NCBI RefSeq assembly: GCF_016808095.1
Contig: NC_068974.1
Coordinates: 11,780,001-11,844,000, forward strand
Length of the DNA stretch: 64,000 nt
DNA from: Vigna angularis
Taxonomy: Eukaryota; Streptophyta; Magnoliopsida; Fabales; Fabaceae
Direction of reading: 5' to 3'
Shown here: positions 11,917 to 23,844 of the stretch, piece by piece
Layout: the number at the start of each line of letters is the position of its first letter
How positions within the stretch are numbered: position 1 is the first letter of the stretch
The notes under the pieces: generated by a model
The model's input: only the letters and a program-made list of their open reading frames with translations
What the model was told of the DNA's origin: nothing
Databases searched by the model: none
Made by a program: the position numbers and the translations under genes

Positions 11917-12554
11917 AAAACACACACACACATCGCCACTAAAGTTTGACATAACACATGTTCCCAAAGTTATGGTCTACCACCTACATGTTTTGAATTT
12001 GGAATGAGAATGTTGTGACAACATAAGAACTAACGGAATCCTGCTTATATGCAAGTTTATGTTAAAGAACTACACAAAGAGATAATTGTATTGTAGTTCA
12101 CTGTGGTACCTTTCATTCAACTGTGATGACTTTAAACAGTTATACAATTGGCCCTTGGGTCGAATACATGAAGGAGGTATATGCAAGTTTGTGTTAAAGA
12201 ACTACACAAAGAGATAATTGTATTGTAGTTCACTGTGGTACCTTTCATTCAATTGTACACACACGCATATCGCTACTAAAGTTTGACATAAGACATGCTC
12301 CCAAAGTTATGGTCTACCACCTACATGTTTTGAATTTGGAATGAGAATGTTGTGACAACATAAGAACTAACGGAATCCTGCTTATAGCAGGAGGTATATG
12401 CAAGTTTGTGTTAAAGAACTACACAAAGAGATAATTGTACTGTAGTTCACTATGGTACCTTTCATTCAACTGTGATGACTTTAAACAGTTATACAATTGG
12501 CCCTTGGGCCGAATACATGCAAGAGGTATATGCAAGTTTGTGTTAAAGAACTAC
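11917..12554. repeat. Local tandem duplication, ~340 bp units with ~120 bp sub-repeat
   Basis: Unit 1 (about 11917-12256) and unit 2 (about 12257-12554 plus 13466-13566 after the solo LTR) share CTAAAGTTTGACATAA, AAGTTATGGTCTACCACC and AACGGAATCCTGCTTATA. Each unit ends in sub-repeats of AAAGAACTACACAAAGAGAT through TTGGCCC. Unit 2 is interrupted by the solo LTR at 12555. No coding capacity. Confidence 0.8.
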
Positions 12555-13460
12555 TGATGGAATCCTGCCTGATGTACCTTTCTTAGTGTTCTCTTTTTAT
12601 TTTTCATTGTATACGTAGCTTAGCTTGTAAGGAGCATGGGTTACTATAAATACCAAGCTTCTCTATTGTAATTTGGAACTTTTGAGATGAATGAGAATTG
12701 AGTTTTCTGAAACCAGAAACAATTCTCTCTTGGGAGTCAAAGGCTAGAGAGTCCAAGGACTTCCTCTAGCCACCTTCCAGCACACTACCTCCATTCTCAT
12801 TTTTCAAATTCCTCGGTGCTTCTCTTCCACGACGTACTCCTTCCTCCAATCCTCTTCAAGCACGCGTCAGGCTTCTTCAGCCACGCGTTCTCTATCACAT
12901 CATCATCTGCGCATCACTTTCCACTTTTCCACTCGCGCATGCTCATTACTCACATTTCCACTTCCAAGAAACCTCATCTGTTAGGGTTCTCCCTCTCAAG
13001 TGCATCACCATCACTGTAAGTCTTGTTTTCATCACAGATTCACTTCGTCACTCTCATTTCTCCCTCGCCTCAGCCTCTTCTCACCATTTCTTTATATTTT
13101 GACCGATTAAACACCTCTCCTCACATCATTTTCCATTTTCCACCGATTGAACGCTCCTTTGCTTCGATCTAACACATTTCCACCCATTAAACTCTGTTTC
13201 TCACCGATTAATCAGTTCTGTTTAGTGATTCCTCACCGTTCTAGGGTTTTCCACCGTTTAAACCTAGGTCTAAGGTTTTTCCTGAGTTCTTCTCTAATTC
13301 CGCTACGATCTCGAGTTCTCCTCCAATTAGGTCTCGAGTTTGGTTTCTCCTCCAAGTTATACATCTTTTCGCTGCGTATTTCTTCATCAGAGAAGCTTCG
13401 AGGAGGTCTAGTTCGTGTTCGCGCAGCTTTAATCAACCTCTCCTTGGAGCTCTTCCATCA
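12555..13460 (+). mobile_element. Solo LTR (906 bp), TSD ACTAC
   Basis: The element starts TGATGGAATCC and ends CTCTTCCATCA, with inverted TGATGGA/TCCATCA tips. It is flanked by ACTAC at 12550-12554 and 13461-13465. Removing one ACTAC and the element restores the sub-repeat AAAGAACTACACAAAG seen in the neighbouring units, which confirms the insertion. Inside are a TATA-type CTATAAATACC at about 12645, a leader, and a possible splice donor (TGTAAGTC at about 13015). There is no internal domain or second LTR, so it is a solo LTR left by LTR-LTR recombination. The two open frames inside are C/T-rich leader sequence. Confidence 0.85.
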
Positions 13461-13566
13461 ACTACACAAAGAGATAATTGTATTGTAGTTCACTGTGGTA
13501 CCTTTCATTCAACTGTGATGACTTTAAATAGTTATACAATTGGCCCTTGGGCCGAATACATGAAAC

Positions 13567-14303
13567 AGAAATAACAATTACCACGCAATAACAACTGGTC
13601 GGGTACATCTAAAAAGAAACATGTGCGACATAAAACAAAAATTGACCTGAACAAACCGAAATAAAAATAGACCAAGCTTAATAATAAAATCAGAAAACAA
13701 ATAAGACTCAAACAAAATTAATCCCACACCAAAAATTTAAGTTCATCCATTAGTTTGGTCTAATAACAAGTGGCATTCGAAAAATAACAACATGGTAAGA
13801 TCAATAATAATAATAATAATAGTGAAGATATGGTTCATTTCATGAAAAATCCAACGTGAATGAAGTTTTTTCTACTTACAAGATGTTTCCGAAGCAAGAA
13901 TGGTTGATAGTTCTAGCTTAGTCTTTGGTCTTGCTTTCTTCAAGCAAAAGCAATTCATAGAGATGATTATTAAAGCTTCCTAAAATCAAAGAAAAAAGAG
14001 CACGTGGATGTTCTCATCTAAGGATAACCTAGATCATGGAAATATGCATCCTACTTAACAATTGGAAAAGGTGAAACACTTGGCTTATGGAGTCAAGGCC
14101 TTTTAGATCATCCAACCTATAATACCACCATAAGATAACATACAAAAGCACGATAGCTAAAATCAGGAATTTAAATTGAGAACGCAAGTACAATTTCCAA
14201 ATTGATCTATAGGATTTACAAAATTCATAATGCATATATTACATAAATGTCAGGCATCATATTCATTAGTTATAACCTAAAATATATATAGTAAAAAAAA
14301 CTC
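13567..14303. other. Non-coding stretch
   Basis: AT-rich sequence with an (ATA)n-type run near 13807. No gene or repeat recognised. Confidence 0.5.
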
Positions 14304-14308
14304 AACAA

Positions 14309-14493
14309 TAATGGAAACAGAAACAGAATAGCAGCATATGGTATATAGGAGTATATGAAAACAGAGAGACAGAAAACATGCAGTAGTATTATGAGAAAGA
14401 AAGAATAGTGTTTTATACAAGAGAGACTAACTGTAAATGAGTAACAGAAAACTAACCGACTTATAACTAACAACTTGAATTATATACCCAATA
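14309..14493 (-). repeat. 3' LTR of the 14.3-18.9 kb copia element
   Basis: 185 bp, identical to the 5' LTR except two C/T-type differences near 14457 and 14477. The polypurine tract AAGGGGGTG (sense) lies immediately upstream at about 14494-14503. Confidence 0.95.
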
Positions 14494-14500
14494 CACCCCC

Positions 14501-17500
14501 TTAATTCAAGTCACTTAGAACTAATACACCTATTCCAGATCTGAGATACTCAAATCTGTCATGTTTGAGTGCTTTAGTAAATAGATCAGCCAGTTGTAAT
14601 TCAGTTTTGCAGTAAACCAACTCCACTTTGCCTTTATTCACCATATCACGTAATAAATGAAACTTCACATCAATGTGTTTGCTTCTTCCGTGGCTCACAG
14701 GATTCTTGGCCAAACTCATAGCAGATGTGTTGTCCATCTGTAGCATAAATGGTTTCTCACTTTGCACCTTTAAATCTTTTAGAACTTCATTCAACCACAC
14801 ACCCTGACATACTGCATGACAGCCAGCAACATATTCTGCTTCACAACTTGATAGAGCAACAATGGTTTGCTTCTTAGAACTCCATGATATAGGTGCTGTG
14901 TTCATGAAAAATATATTCCCTGAAGTGCTTTTTCTCTCAATTTGATCTCCACCAAAATCTGAGTCAGTGTAACCAACTAGTTCCAACTCATCCTTCTTCA
15001 CTCCGTATGGAAAAAAAATACCAGACCTAGTTGTACCTTTAACATATCTTAGAACACGTTTAGCAGCAATCAAATGGTTCTTCTTTGGATTGCTCATGAA
15101 TCGGCTCAACAGACCAACCCCATACATCAGATCTGGCCTGCTATTACATAGATACCGTAAAGAACCAATGAGTTGCTTATAAGTTGTCTCATCCATGCTT
15201 TCTTCGTTTATATCAGATTTTAGCTTGGCATTAACCTCAATTGGATTCCTGGTAATGTTACACTCAGTCATCTTAAATTTTTCCAACAAATCCTTCACGT
15301 ACTTTGTTTGGTGCATAACTAAGCCTCCAGTTGTGTGCGTAAATTCCATTCCCAGAAAGTAGCTAAGCCTTCCAAGATCTGTCATCTCGAATTCTGCTTC
15401 CATCCTCTGCTTGAATTCTTCAATCCAATGTAGACTGGAACCCGTCACCAGCAAGTCATCAACGTACAAACATACGATCATTATATCATCACCACTCTTC
15501 TTCACATACAGGCTATGTTCAACAACACATCTCTCAAGTCCATAGCTGATAAAAAAATCATCAATCCTTCTGTTCCATGCCCTGGGCGCTTGCTTCAATC
15601 CGTAGAGTGCTTTGAATAGCTTATACACTTGATGCTTCTTCTCTTTGATAAATCCTGGAGGCTGCTGTACATATACTTCCTCCTCCAACAAGCCATGCAA
15701 AAATGCAGACTTAACATCAAGAGCAAACAAAGACCAATTCTTAGCACATGCAATAGCAACAACTAAACGAATTGTTTCTAACCTTGCAACAGGTGCGTAG
15801 ACTTCCTTGAAATCAACTCCTTGTTGCTGTAGAAATCCTCTTGCCACTAGCCTAGCCTTGTATTTTGAGATAGTACCATCTGGATTAAGCTTAGTTTTGA
15901 AAACCCACTTAACTCCAATGCATTTCTTCTCGGGTGGCAAATCGACCAGCTTCCATGTTTTATTCTTCTCGATCGATCTAAGCTCCTCAAACATAGCTTC
16001 CTTCCAGAGTGGTTGTGATAAAGCATCATCAACATTCAAAGGTTCACTTCCGGCCATTAATGCTAGGTGAATTATATCACCTTCTTCATCCACTCCAGCA
16101 TCAGAATACATTTCATATTCTGTAAACCGAGAAGGTCTTACCACTTGTCTTCTCGATCTTGTTGAAACCTCAGCATTACTGTTGTTGCTCCCAGTATTGC
16201 TATTGGCTATTGGAGTATCCACCTTTTCTTCAATCTGCATAGGTATTTGCAACGCTGCTCTTGATTTCTTCATGCTGGTTTGATTGCATTCCCAGTCCCA
16301 ATTTTCATCTTCGAGAATCAATACATCTCTGTTGATGATCACCTTCTTCCTGATAGGATCAAACAGTTTGTACGCTTCAGTAGGATGATAACCCACGAAC
16401 ACCATTGCCTCTCCTTTGTCATCCAGCTTCTTTCTCTTCTACTCTGCAACATGACAAAAAGCCAAAGAACCGAAAATCTTAAAATGTTTAACAGAGGGTA
16501 CAGTACCTGACCAAATTGCATGTGGGACGTTCTCTGTCAACTTCTTTGTAGGACATCTGTTCAAAACATACACAGAAGTTGCCACCGCTTCTCCCCACAA
16601 TTCACGCGGTACGCCCTTCTCTCTAAGCAAGCACCTGGCCATATTCATTATTGTTCGATTTCGTCTTTCGGCCAAACCATTATGTTGTGGTGTATAAGGG
16701 GCTATAATCTAGTGTGCTATTTCCTATGCCTGACAAAACTCATCAAATTCACGCGATGTATACTCACCTCCACCATCTGTCCTGATCAGCTTTATCTGCT
16801 TATCAATTTCTTTTTCAACACGATTCTTGAACCGCTTGAAAACTTCTAGAACATCACTTTTCAACCTTATGAAGTATACCCATATCATACGACTGTATTC
16901 ATCTACAAATGTAACAAAATATCGATTACCAGCTATGGTTGATATCTCAAGTGGACCGCACACATCTGAGTGAATTCCTTCCAGACGTTCCTTAGACCTC
17001 ATCTTCAAGTGCGTTTTGAAAGGTTTTCTCGTTTGCTTTCCTATGATGCATGATTCACAAGCTCTCTCGGGTATAGATATATTTGGTAAACCAGAAACTA
17101 TCGTCTTTTTGCTTAACAATTGCAGATCTCTGAAATTCAGATGTCCGAATCTCAGATGCCATTTCCAATTTTCATCCACTTCTATAGTAGATAAACACTG
17201 CAGATTCTCAATTATATCCATATGAACCTTGAAGGTACGATTCTTAGAAATCTTGCTTTCCAGGACTAACCTTTTATTTTTATCAAACACTTACACTCTT
17301 CCTTGATTGCCCATCATCACGGTGAAACCTTTCTCAACCAGTTGACTGAGACTAAGCAAATTGCATTTCATCTCTGGGACAAAAAGAACATTTTCTATCG
17401 TAGCCTTCAGTCCATTCTTCTGTTTTATGATAATATTTCCTATCCCTTCAACCTTCAATGTACTATCATCAGCAACTCTGACCTTGCTTTTCTTTCCTTC

Positions 17501-18615
17501 GTTGAAATTGATAAGCCACTCTCTATTGTATGTCATGTGGTTTGAACATCCTGAATCCAGATACCATAATTTGTTTGTTTGATTTGTCATAGCAATTCTT
17601 TCTGAAGAAGTAGTAACCATAAGAATTAATGGCTCTGAGTCAGACTCGTCTTTTACAAAATGAGCTTGCTTGCTTTGATCTTTCTTAATCTGTCTACCTT
17701 TGTTGAAATAACACTCATAGGAGAAATGTCCCAACTTATGGCACGTAAAACATTCTATATTTCTTTTGTCTTTCTTCTTGTAATATTTGTCTCTTCCTAT
17801 GCTTTCTGCATAATCACCTTTTTCCTCTTGTTCTTCAACTCCATCATTCTTCCACTTCCTTTGTACAGAATTATCATTCTTCCATCTACTTTGTGCAAAA
17901 TTATCATTCTTCCATTTACCTGGAACATTGGATTTACCTTTCCAAGTCTTGAACTTCTTCTTCCCATCACCTCTAACCTGTTGCACCTTTAAAGCCTGAT
18001 CATCAGCTCTGACAGGATCTCTATCAAGAAGCCTCATCTCATGAGCTTCCAAAGAACTCTGAAGCTCTTCGATTTTTATCTTTTCAAGTTCTTTAGATTC
18101 TTCAATCGCAACAATGATGAAATCAAATCTCCGAGGTAATGATCTCATTACTTTCTCCATAATCAACACATCACTAAGCTCTTCCCTATAGCTTTTCATT
18201 TGGTTTGTAATTGTTAAGACTTTGTTGAAGTAGTCACTGACCTTATGGCCATCTTCCATTTGCAATAATTCGTACTGCCTCCGCAAAGTTTGTAGCCGTA
18301 CTTTCTTGATTTTCTTTCGCCGGCATGACAACGTACCAAAATATTCCAAGCCTCCCTCGCCGTTTTCGCGTTTTGGATCTTCTCGAAGTGTGTATCATCT
18401 ACACACTAATGAATGATCAGCAGAGCCTTATCGTCCTTCTTACTAATCTCCGCCTCCTGATCTTCTGTGCCACAGAACTCAGTTGCAGACTCCACCCCTT
18501 CTATCACGCTGCTAACTCCTTGTACCCGAAACAGCACCCGCATTTGCGTGCTCCATCGACTCCAATTCTTTTCGGTTAGAATAGGAAGATTTGTCATGGA
18601 AAAATCTGCCATCAA
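14501..18615 (-). pseudogene. Copia gag-pol polyprotein, inactivated
   Basis: Sense order: gag (UBN2-type) from MADFSM at 18612; zinc knuckle CFTCHKLGHFSYEC; protease with LDSGCSNHMT; GAG-pre-integrase; integrase with HSDVCGP, RTDGGGEY and an [11 protein letters not shown] motif giving the D-D-E set; reverse transcriptase with FALDVKSAFLHG and CLYVDDLLVTG; RNase H with TDSDFGGD, SSCEAEY and MDNTSA; stop TAA at 14501 abutting the polypurine tract. Breaks: TAG at 18406-18408, a frameshift near 18320-18350, TAA at 17291-17293, TAG at 16724-16726, TAG at 16709-16711 and TAG at 16439-16441. The last segment (14501-16405) is 634 residues with intact RT and RNase H active sites. Most stops are TAG where family members are expected to have Gln (CAG), suggesting C-to-T change. 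Confidence 0.92.
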
Positions 18616-18720
18616 TGCTTACTTTCTGCTTCAAAAGAAACTTCTTCTTTACTCACTTCTTGGTTAGCCGCACTGAACCAAGTACTCAAAACACCTTACG
18701 TCTCTATTTCAAGAACCTAG

Positions 18721-18734
18721 GCTAACTGATACCA
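18721..18734 (-). other. Primer binding site (initiator tRNA-Met type)
   Basis: Sense sequence TGGTATCAGTTAGC begins one base inside the 5' LTR. The TGGTATCAG core matches the 3' end complement of plant initiator tRNA-Met, the usual primer for copia reverse transcription. Confidence 0.85.
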
Positions 18735-18735
18735 C

Positions 18736-18920
18736 TAATGGAAACAGAAACAGAATAGCAGCATATGGTATATAGGAGTATATGAAAACAGAGAGACAGA
18801 AAACATGCAGTAGTATTATGAGAAAGAAAGAATAGTGTTTTATACAAGAGAGACTAACTGTAAATGAGTAACAGAAAACTAACTGACTTATAACTAACAA
18901 CTTAAATTATATACCCAATA
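18736..18920 (-). repeat. 5' LTR of the 14.3-18.9 kb copia element
   Basis: 185 bp. The sense strand begins TATTGGGTATATAATT and ends TTTCTGTTTCCATTA. It should carry the promoter; a TATATAA-type box is near its start. Confidence 0.95.
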
Positions 18921-19162
18921 AACAATTCCAAAACACAACTAAACAATGCATCACATGGCGTAAACTTAAACACCAAAACCAATTCTCTAGTTCTATAGAA
19001 TCTAGACGTCTTAGCTAAGTTATATCACATTGTAATCATAAGATTCCACCATTTGATCCTTGTCTTCAACTCCTGCACTTCAAAATTGCTAACAAGGTAA
19101 CAAAAAGAAAGGTTAGTGGGTGGTTGTGTTGCTGGGAATTTAACTAAAAGGAACTAGGAAGA

Positions 19163-19365
19163 TGTTGGAAAGTCTCACATCGACTAGAGATAAGGTAAAT
19201 TTATAATATATAAGTGGGTGCAAACCTTACTTTACAAGTCGGTTTTATGAGATTGAGTTAGGCTTAAAGTTCACTTCTTAGCATGGTATCATAACTATGG
19301 TTAGAGCATCCATTATAGAGATAAAGCCAATTTATAGTATATAAGTGGGTACAAACTTCACTTTT
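19163..19365 (+). mobile_element. TRIM-like LTR retrotransposon fragment
   Basis: A 121 bp LTR-like sequence (19163-19283) begins TGTTGGAAAGTCTCACATCG and ends CTTCTTAGCA. It is followed at once by TGGTATCATAAC, an initiator-tRNA-Met primer-binding-type sequence. A second, partial LTR copy (GAGATAAAGCCAATTTATAG, at about 19316-19365) follows within 40 bp. Very short LTRs with almost no interior are the definition of TRIM elements. This LTR type is widespread in legumes to my knowledge. Truncated on the right; no target duplication found. Confidence 0.6.
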
Positions 19366-19379
19366 TATACAATAAGATA

Positions 19380-20480
19380 AGAAGCAAAATGGAAAATCAA
19401 CAAATGTAATGAGCAACAATATGAAATGGTTGTTTTTTCTCCCTCTTGTTGTTTTAAAATTCTGCATAATTCTCATTTTCATCTTTTTGTCATAGAGTAG
19501 TTTATCCTAAGCATTACTTAGATAGCTCATAACCTATTATATTTTCAAAGCTCCACCAATAAAACTCATCTCAGTCATCCCCTCCCTCACCATCCATTTT
19601 CAATAAAAAACAATAAAAACAACGACCTTCCACACACAAGCCCAATCCCAACCAATTCAAACTTAGGTGTAGGGAAGACTATTCTCTTGGATTTGAAACA
19701 AACCAACTTAGAGTTTCACAAATGATAATTTTCAACCTTCACATTGTCAATGTTATACAAGTTAATTTAATTCTACCTCGTTTAATAGCTTAATATTGTG
19801 ATTTGTTATTTTCTATTTAACTATGACAAATAAACTCTGATTGGAGAAAGCGAGCAAGTAATACTTAATTTGTAAGTAATACTTAATTTATTTACGAATT
19901 TTAATCTGTACGTAATTATTCATAAATAATTCAGTTTTTTATCATCCTCATCACCCTTCACATGGATACTCTTTTGATCACTTATGATTTATAAGACGAG
20001 ACAACACCATAGTTGTAGGTATCAGCCGTGTCTCGGAATTGCCCTTCAATACTATACCCATGTGTTGTGTATCCCCTGCAACTGCATAATATATATAGTC
20101 TCCTGGAAGAAGCCTTCAAACCCAAAATAAGCAATTTTTGCCTGCATCATTTAACTAGATAATAATCACCTCCATTAAAATTCATGATAAGAAAATAAAT
20201 TAAGAGCGTCGCATATCCATCTATAATTTTAAAACCCAAGTCTCTATAATATTTTTACCAAATAATTAAACAACTCTAATTACCGTAATCTTATATAAAA
20301 TTGTTACTTCTTCTCTGAACGCGGTGATCTCATAAACTGCTATTAATAGTGTATTTGGTGTTTCAATTGAAACGACTACATTAAAAATTCCATAACTTGT
20401 CGTTAACGCGTTTCCCCGTGTGGTGAAGATTTGGCAAATCAACTTTAGTTTAAACAATGCACAAAACCTACAAAGCACAG

Positions 20481-20483
<3 letters not shown>
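19380..20483. other. Non-coding stretch with weak gene-like remnants
   Basis: Mostly AT-rich. On the minus strand around 19995-20140 an open frame (TTHGYSIEGQFRDTADTYNY) and at 20266-20478 a 70-codon frame have near-normal composition, but I do not recognise either and no exon structure supports them. Confidence 0.35.

Positions 20484-20556
<73 letters not shown>
20484..20556. repeat. (TA)n microsatellite, ~73 bp
   Basis: Uninterrupted AT dinucleotide run lying about 200 bp downstream of the MLP-like gene. Confidence 0.95.
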
Positions 20557-20559
<3 letters not shown>

Positions 20560-20754
20560 GTGAACAATAAATATGCATTATGTGCATCACAACGAGCACT
20601 ATAACATGAAACTTAGCACACTTGAAGGCGTCACTCATTACATGCATATCCAAATTTATTTAATACAAAGGAAGGATCTATATAAGAATCCTTCTGCTCA
20701 AACACATTCATTATTTCTTTTCTTTTCTTTTCTTTTTATACATAAGTTTTTGAG

Positions 20755-21766
20755 CTATGCCTTGAGAAGATGACCATCAATGTCACTAGTGCATTTGTGC
20801 ACGTACTCGATGTAGCCGTATGGAGGTTCAACTTCTTCACCAACCCTCTCATATTCAATGGTCCATTTGATGATAGCTTTTCCATTCTCCTTATCAGTTG
20901 CTTGAAATATGAGCCTAAACACCTTGAACTTGTCATCGATCTCTTCACCGAAGAGTTTGTAGTTGATTGTTTTGTTTGCTTCATCAACGGATTCAATACT
21001 CTCATGACATGTTGTAACCTTTCCATCTATTCTTTCACAAACAATTAACATCAGTATAAACAATTATTGCATAACAACTACACCCAGAAAAATAATTAAT
21101 CTATATATATTTAACATCTTCTAATCTACACAAAAATAATGCAAAAAAATACCAAAAAAACATGAATATGAAACCTTTGAATACTAGATTTCTTTTTTTA
21201 AAAAAAAAAACAAGTTACACAAATAAAACCATCTCACAATACAAAAGCTGAAAAGTAAAACTTCTTATGATCTCTTACACCCAAATTACACAAAGAAAAC
21301 CACCCTGTAGGACAAAAGCTGAAAAATTAAAGCATCTTATATCCTTTACTAACCCAAATAAAGTAAAAAAATTAATTTCACTTATATTTTATACCAAAGT
21401 CTATTCTTACCCAAATCAATATAAACACACATGTTTACACATTTAGGAGGTTTGAGAATCTATAAGCATCATACAATAATATATTTAAACAAAAGTCTTA
21501 TGTTTATAAGGGTTTAAACAATTTTATTGCCTCTTTTCTATTTATATTTGTTATATATATGTATTAGAAGTTTAATTACCTATGACATAAGTCCAGTGCT
21601 TGATGGACTCATTATGATGCCAGTCTTCACCCTGGTGCAGCTTGGTTCCATGAACTCTGTCAGCAAGGTTTTGAACATGATGTAGTTGAGTTGCGAAGAG
21701 GTTGTACCACTTTTCAGCAGTTGCATGAACACCAATTTCAGTGCTGATTTTGCCAAAAAGAGTCAT
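20755..21766 (-). CDS. MLP-like protein (major latex protein / Bet v I superfamily)
   Basis: Two exons on the minus strand: 21580-21766 (ATG through 62 codons plus one base) and 20755-21026, with a 553 bp GT-AG intron (GGTAATTAAAC ... AAAGAATAG). The joined frame is 152 residues, normal for the family. It opens MTLFGKISTEIGVHATAEKW and ends DIDGHLLKA; the intron falls inside the WTYVID segment after strand-rich residues, the usual place in MLP genes. Other family marks are HGTKLHQGEDW, KVTTCHESIES, NKTINYKLF, IIKWTIEYERV and PPYGYIEYVHKC. MLPs are small cytosolic proteins of the START/Bet v I fold that bind hydrophobic ligands and are often stress- or phloem-related; the ligand here is unknown. 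The start was chosen because an earlier in-frame ATG (21869-21871) lies upstream of the TATA box. No frame break is seen; this is the only apparently complete host gene. Confidence 0.92.
21027..21579 (-). other. Intron of the MLP-like gene
   Basis: 553 bp, AT-rich, GT donor at 21578-21579 and AG acceptor at 21027-21028. Splicing here is the only choice that keeps the frame and gives the family motif VIDGKVTTCHE; splicing at the earlier GAAAG would create an immediate stop. Confidence 0.85.
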
Positions 21767-21857
21767 GATGAAGAAGAAAGAGGCAAGTAACAGATGCAAG
21801 AAATGGAAAGGAGCAAGATGAGAAAGATGGTGAGAATAAAGATGCCACCATATCCCA

Positions 21858-21865
21858 CTTATATA
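21858..21865 (-). promoter_or_regulatory. TATA box of the MLP-like gene
   Basis: Sense TATATAAG about 92 bp upstream of the ATG, an appropriate distance for a short 5' leader. Confidence 0.65.
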
Positions 21866-21879
21866 GAACACAATTTGCC

Positions 21880-22740
21880 CACTCCTCTCACAGCTAATTC
21901 AATTGTGGGGTCTCTATACCCGAGAATAAAGGTTAAATGACCAATATTTTTTCTTTAAGAAATAAATTCAATTCAATTACTCAATTTTTTTGTTTTTTTT
22001 ATTTTTCAACTGGTGTGAAATTTTAATATGAAACATATTGCCATATTCTCAATTATAGTCTTAAAGCAATGATTTTGATAATATAATATGTAAAATGTCA
22101 AACTAATAAATAAGACTCGGAGAACATAATATGAAGTAATAATTAATTCCAATATAAATGAGGAGTAACTTTTAAAATATGTAATTGAAAAAAAAATTGT
22201 ACTCTTGTTAAAGTCATCAATTATTGGATCAGTGCCAATAGCTTATTTTATTTAGTGTTTATTTATCTTGATTGATAACACGTCTCTTCAATAATATTGT
22301 CGGTTTTAGGTAAAAACTTGACAAGATGTCAATGCATTATTACCTAATACATTCCATTTTATATTATTTGCATTCACATGATTCTTTTAAAAAAAGTATT
22401 TGTTTGAATACTAGAGCAATATTTCGTTCTTATAAATCAAATATAAGGTTTGAGCGTAATCATTATGGCGGATAATACTTAAAACGACTACCTATGATCA
22501 TTGGTAAATCCTTTTACATTTTATTACGAATATCTTTTTATATTAAATAAATATAAAATAAAGTACAAATTATGAAATAAGTTAGGAAACTAAAAACAAA
22601 AATTATTAACATAAACTTTTTATATTATGTAATAAAATAAAAACATTTATTAATTGAAAACAAGAAAAAAACACCAATAATATTCGAATGAGTATAAAAT
22701 AATATATAAAGGGAATAACGCCTGAAAACATCATCATTAC
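21880..22740. other. AT-rich intergenic DNA upstream of the MLP-like gene
   Basis: No open frame or repeat recognised beyond general A/T richness. Confidence 0.5.
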
Positions 22741-23253
22741 AATTGATTATTTGGTTTCATAATTTAAGTGTAAATAATATTAATTAAAAATATGTGATAC
22801 AAGTTATAAAGATCAGGTCAATATTAATTTCCATTCTTAATGACAATAATATAAATAGTTTATTTAAATTAGAGATGTATGACTTTTTAAAATTAGATCT
22901 TGCATATGAAATTGCTTTGTAGGATCATATTCTTTGTAACGCTTTATAAAAATATTAAGGGTTTACATCATTGTCCGTTAACAAATTATTTCACAAAAAA
23001 ATTATGTCGTCGTGCTAATTACACCTTGACTAAATCATACTTTCCTAAGATTATATTTGCAAGTTAAATATGACATCACGTAGGAAAGATATTCCCCTAA
23101 AAAACAGAAACATTCTCATAATTTTACAAACCCAGAACAGTAAAGATCGCAAATCTCTTGATGTAACACATGTCTCTTTCCCAGTGACCTGTTGAACACA
23201 TAACTTTACAATATTCAGAACTTGGTGCAATGATTTAGTTAAACTAATGATTA
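22741..23253. repeat. Duplicated segment, copy A (left part)
   Basis: This stretch matches 44005-44520 with modest divergence: shared blocks include CATAATTTAAGTGTAAATAA, AATTTCCATTCTTAATGACA, AATTAGAGATGTATGAC, GTCGTCGTGCTAATTACACC and TCTTGATGTA-CACATGTCTC. The match resumes at about 26460-26560 after the LTR element at 23254-26451, so the element inserted into copy A after the duplication. Confidence 0.85.
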
Positions 23254-23728
23254 TGTACCGGTCTGGCAGATTAAGCGTATACAGAATGGTCTGCTTTGCG
23301 ACCAAACACCACCTAGGATAAATGTCAGGTCGTCTGAGTCGTCTTTTTTATCCAGTGAGGTTGTTCTTTCAAGCCGACTTCTTAGTCGTCCATCCAGATT
23401 GTTCTTTTAGGCCGTCTATATAGGTTGGGTTCAGTATAAGCTAACATATAGTCTCACTCATTATGCAGATTAAGGTATGACAGGACCGTCATTAGGTAGT
23501 CAGGAAAAAATAAAATAAAAGTTTAGCACAGCTAGTATAAATAAAGGTCCAGTCATAACTTTAGGATCCTTATGCACAATATATACATCACTTGTTGTGC
23601 TAACCATTCGATTATATTACTGACTTGAATATCGGAGGTATTCACTCACACGGCTTGGACAAAAAGGAAGAAAGCAAACAACATAACTTGGATGATGGAA
23701 GACCACTAGGGACCCCATAACTAAAACA
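23254..23728 (+). repeat. 5' LTR of the 23.3-26.5 kb element
   Basis: Contains CTAGTATAAATAAAGG (TATA-type, near 23533) and ATGCACAATATATACATCAC, both shared with the right LTR. Confidence 0.85.
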
Positions 23729-23844
23729 TTTTGACACCCACTATGGGATCGAGTGAGTATCTCCCATTGTAGCCATAAGGAACCAGTGAGTGGTTCTTTA
23801 AAATACCTCAATTGTCCAACCATTCGACCTCAGTATTTATGCTC

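Larger units (their letters stand above)
14309..18920 (-). mobile_element. Ty1/copia retrotransposon, 4612 bp, both LTRs, TSD AACAA
   Basis: A full-length copia element on the minus strand, flanked by AACAA at 14304-14308 and 18921-18925. Its ends are TATTGG...CCATTA in sense rather than the usual TG...CA. Sense order: 5' LTR 18736-18920, primer binding site, gag-pol, polypurine tract, 3' LTR 14309-14493. The two 185 bp LTRs differ at only two positions, both transitions, so the insertion is recent, yet gag-pol carries several stops and a frameshift. It could move only with proteins supplied in trans. Confidence 0.95.

Noticed and set aside
20266..20478. 70-residue minus-strand frame as a third exon of the MLP-like gene
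   Set aside because: The MLP reading frame already ends properly with HLLKA and TAG at 20755; the frame is beyond that stop and separated by a TA microsatellite.
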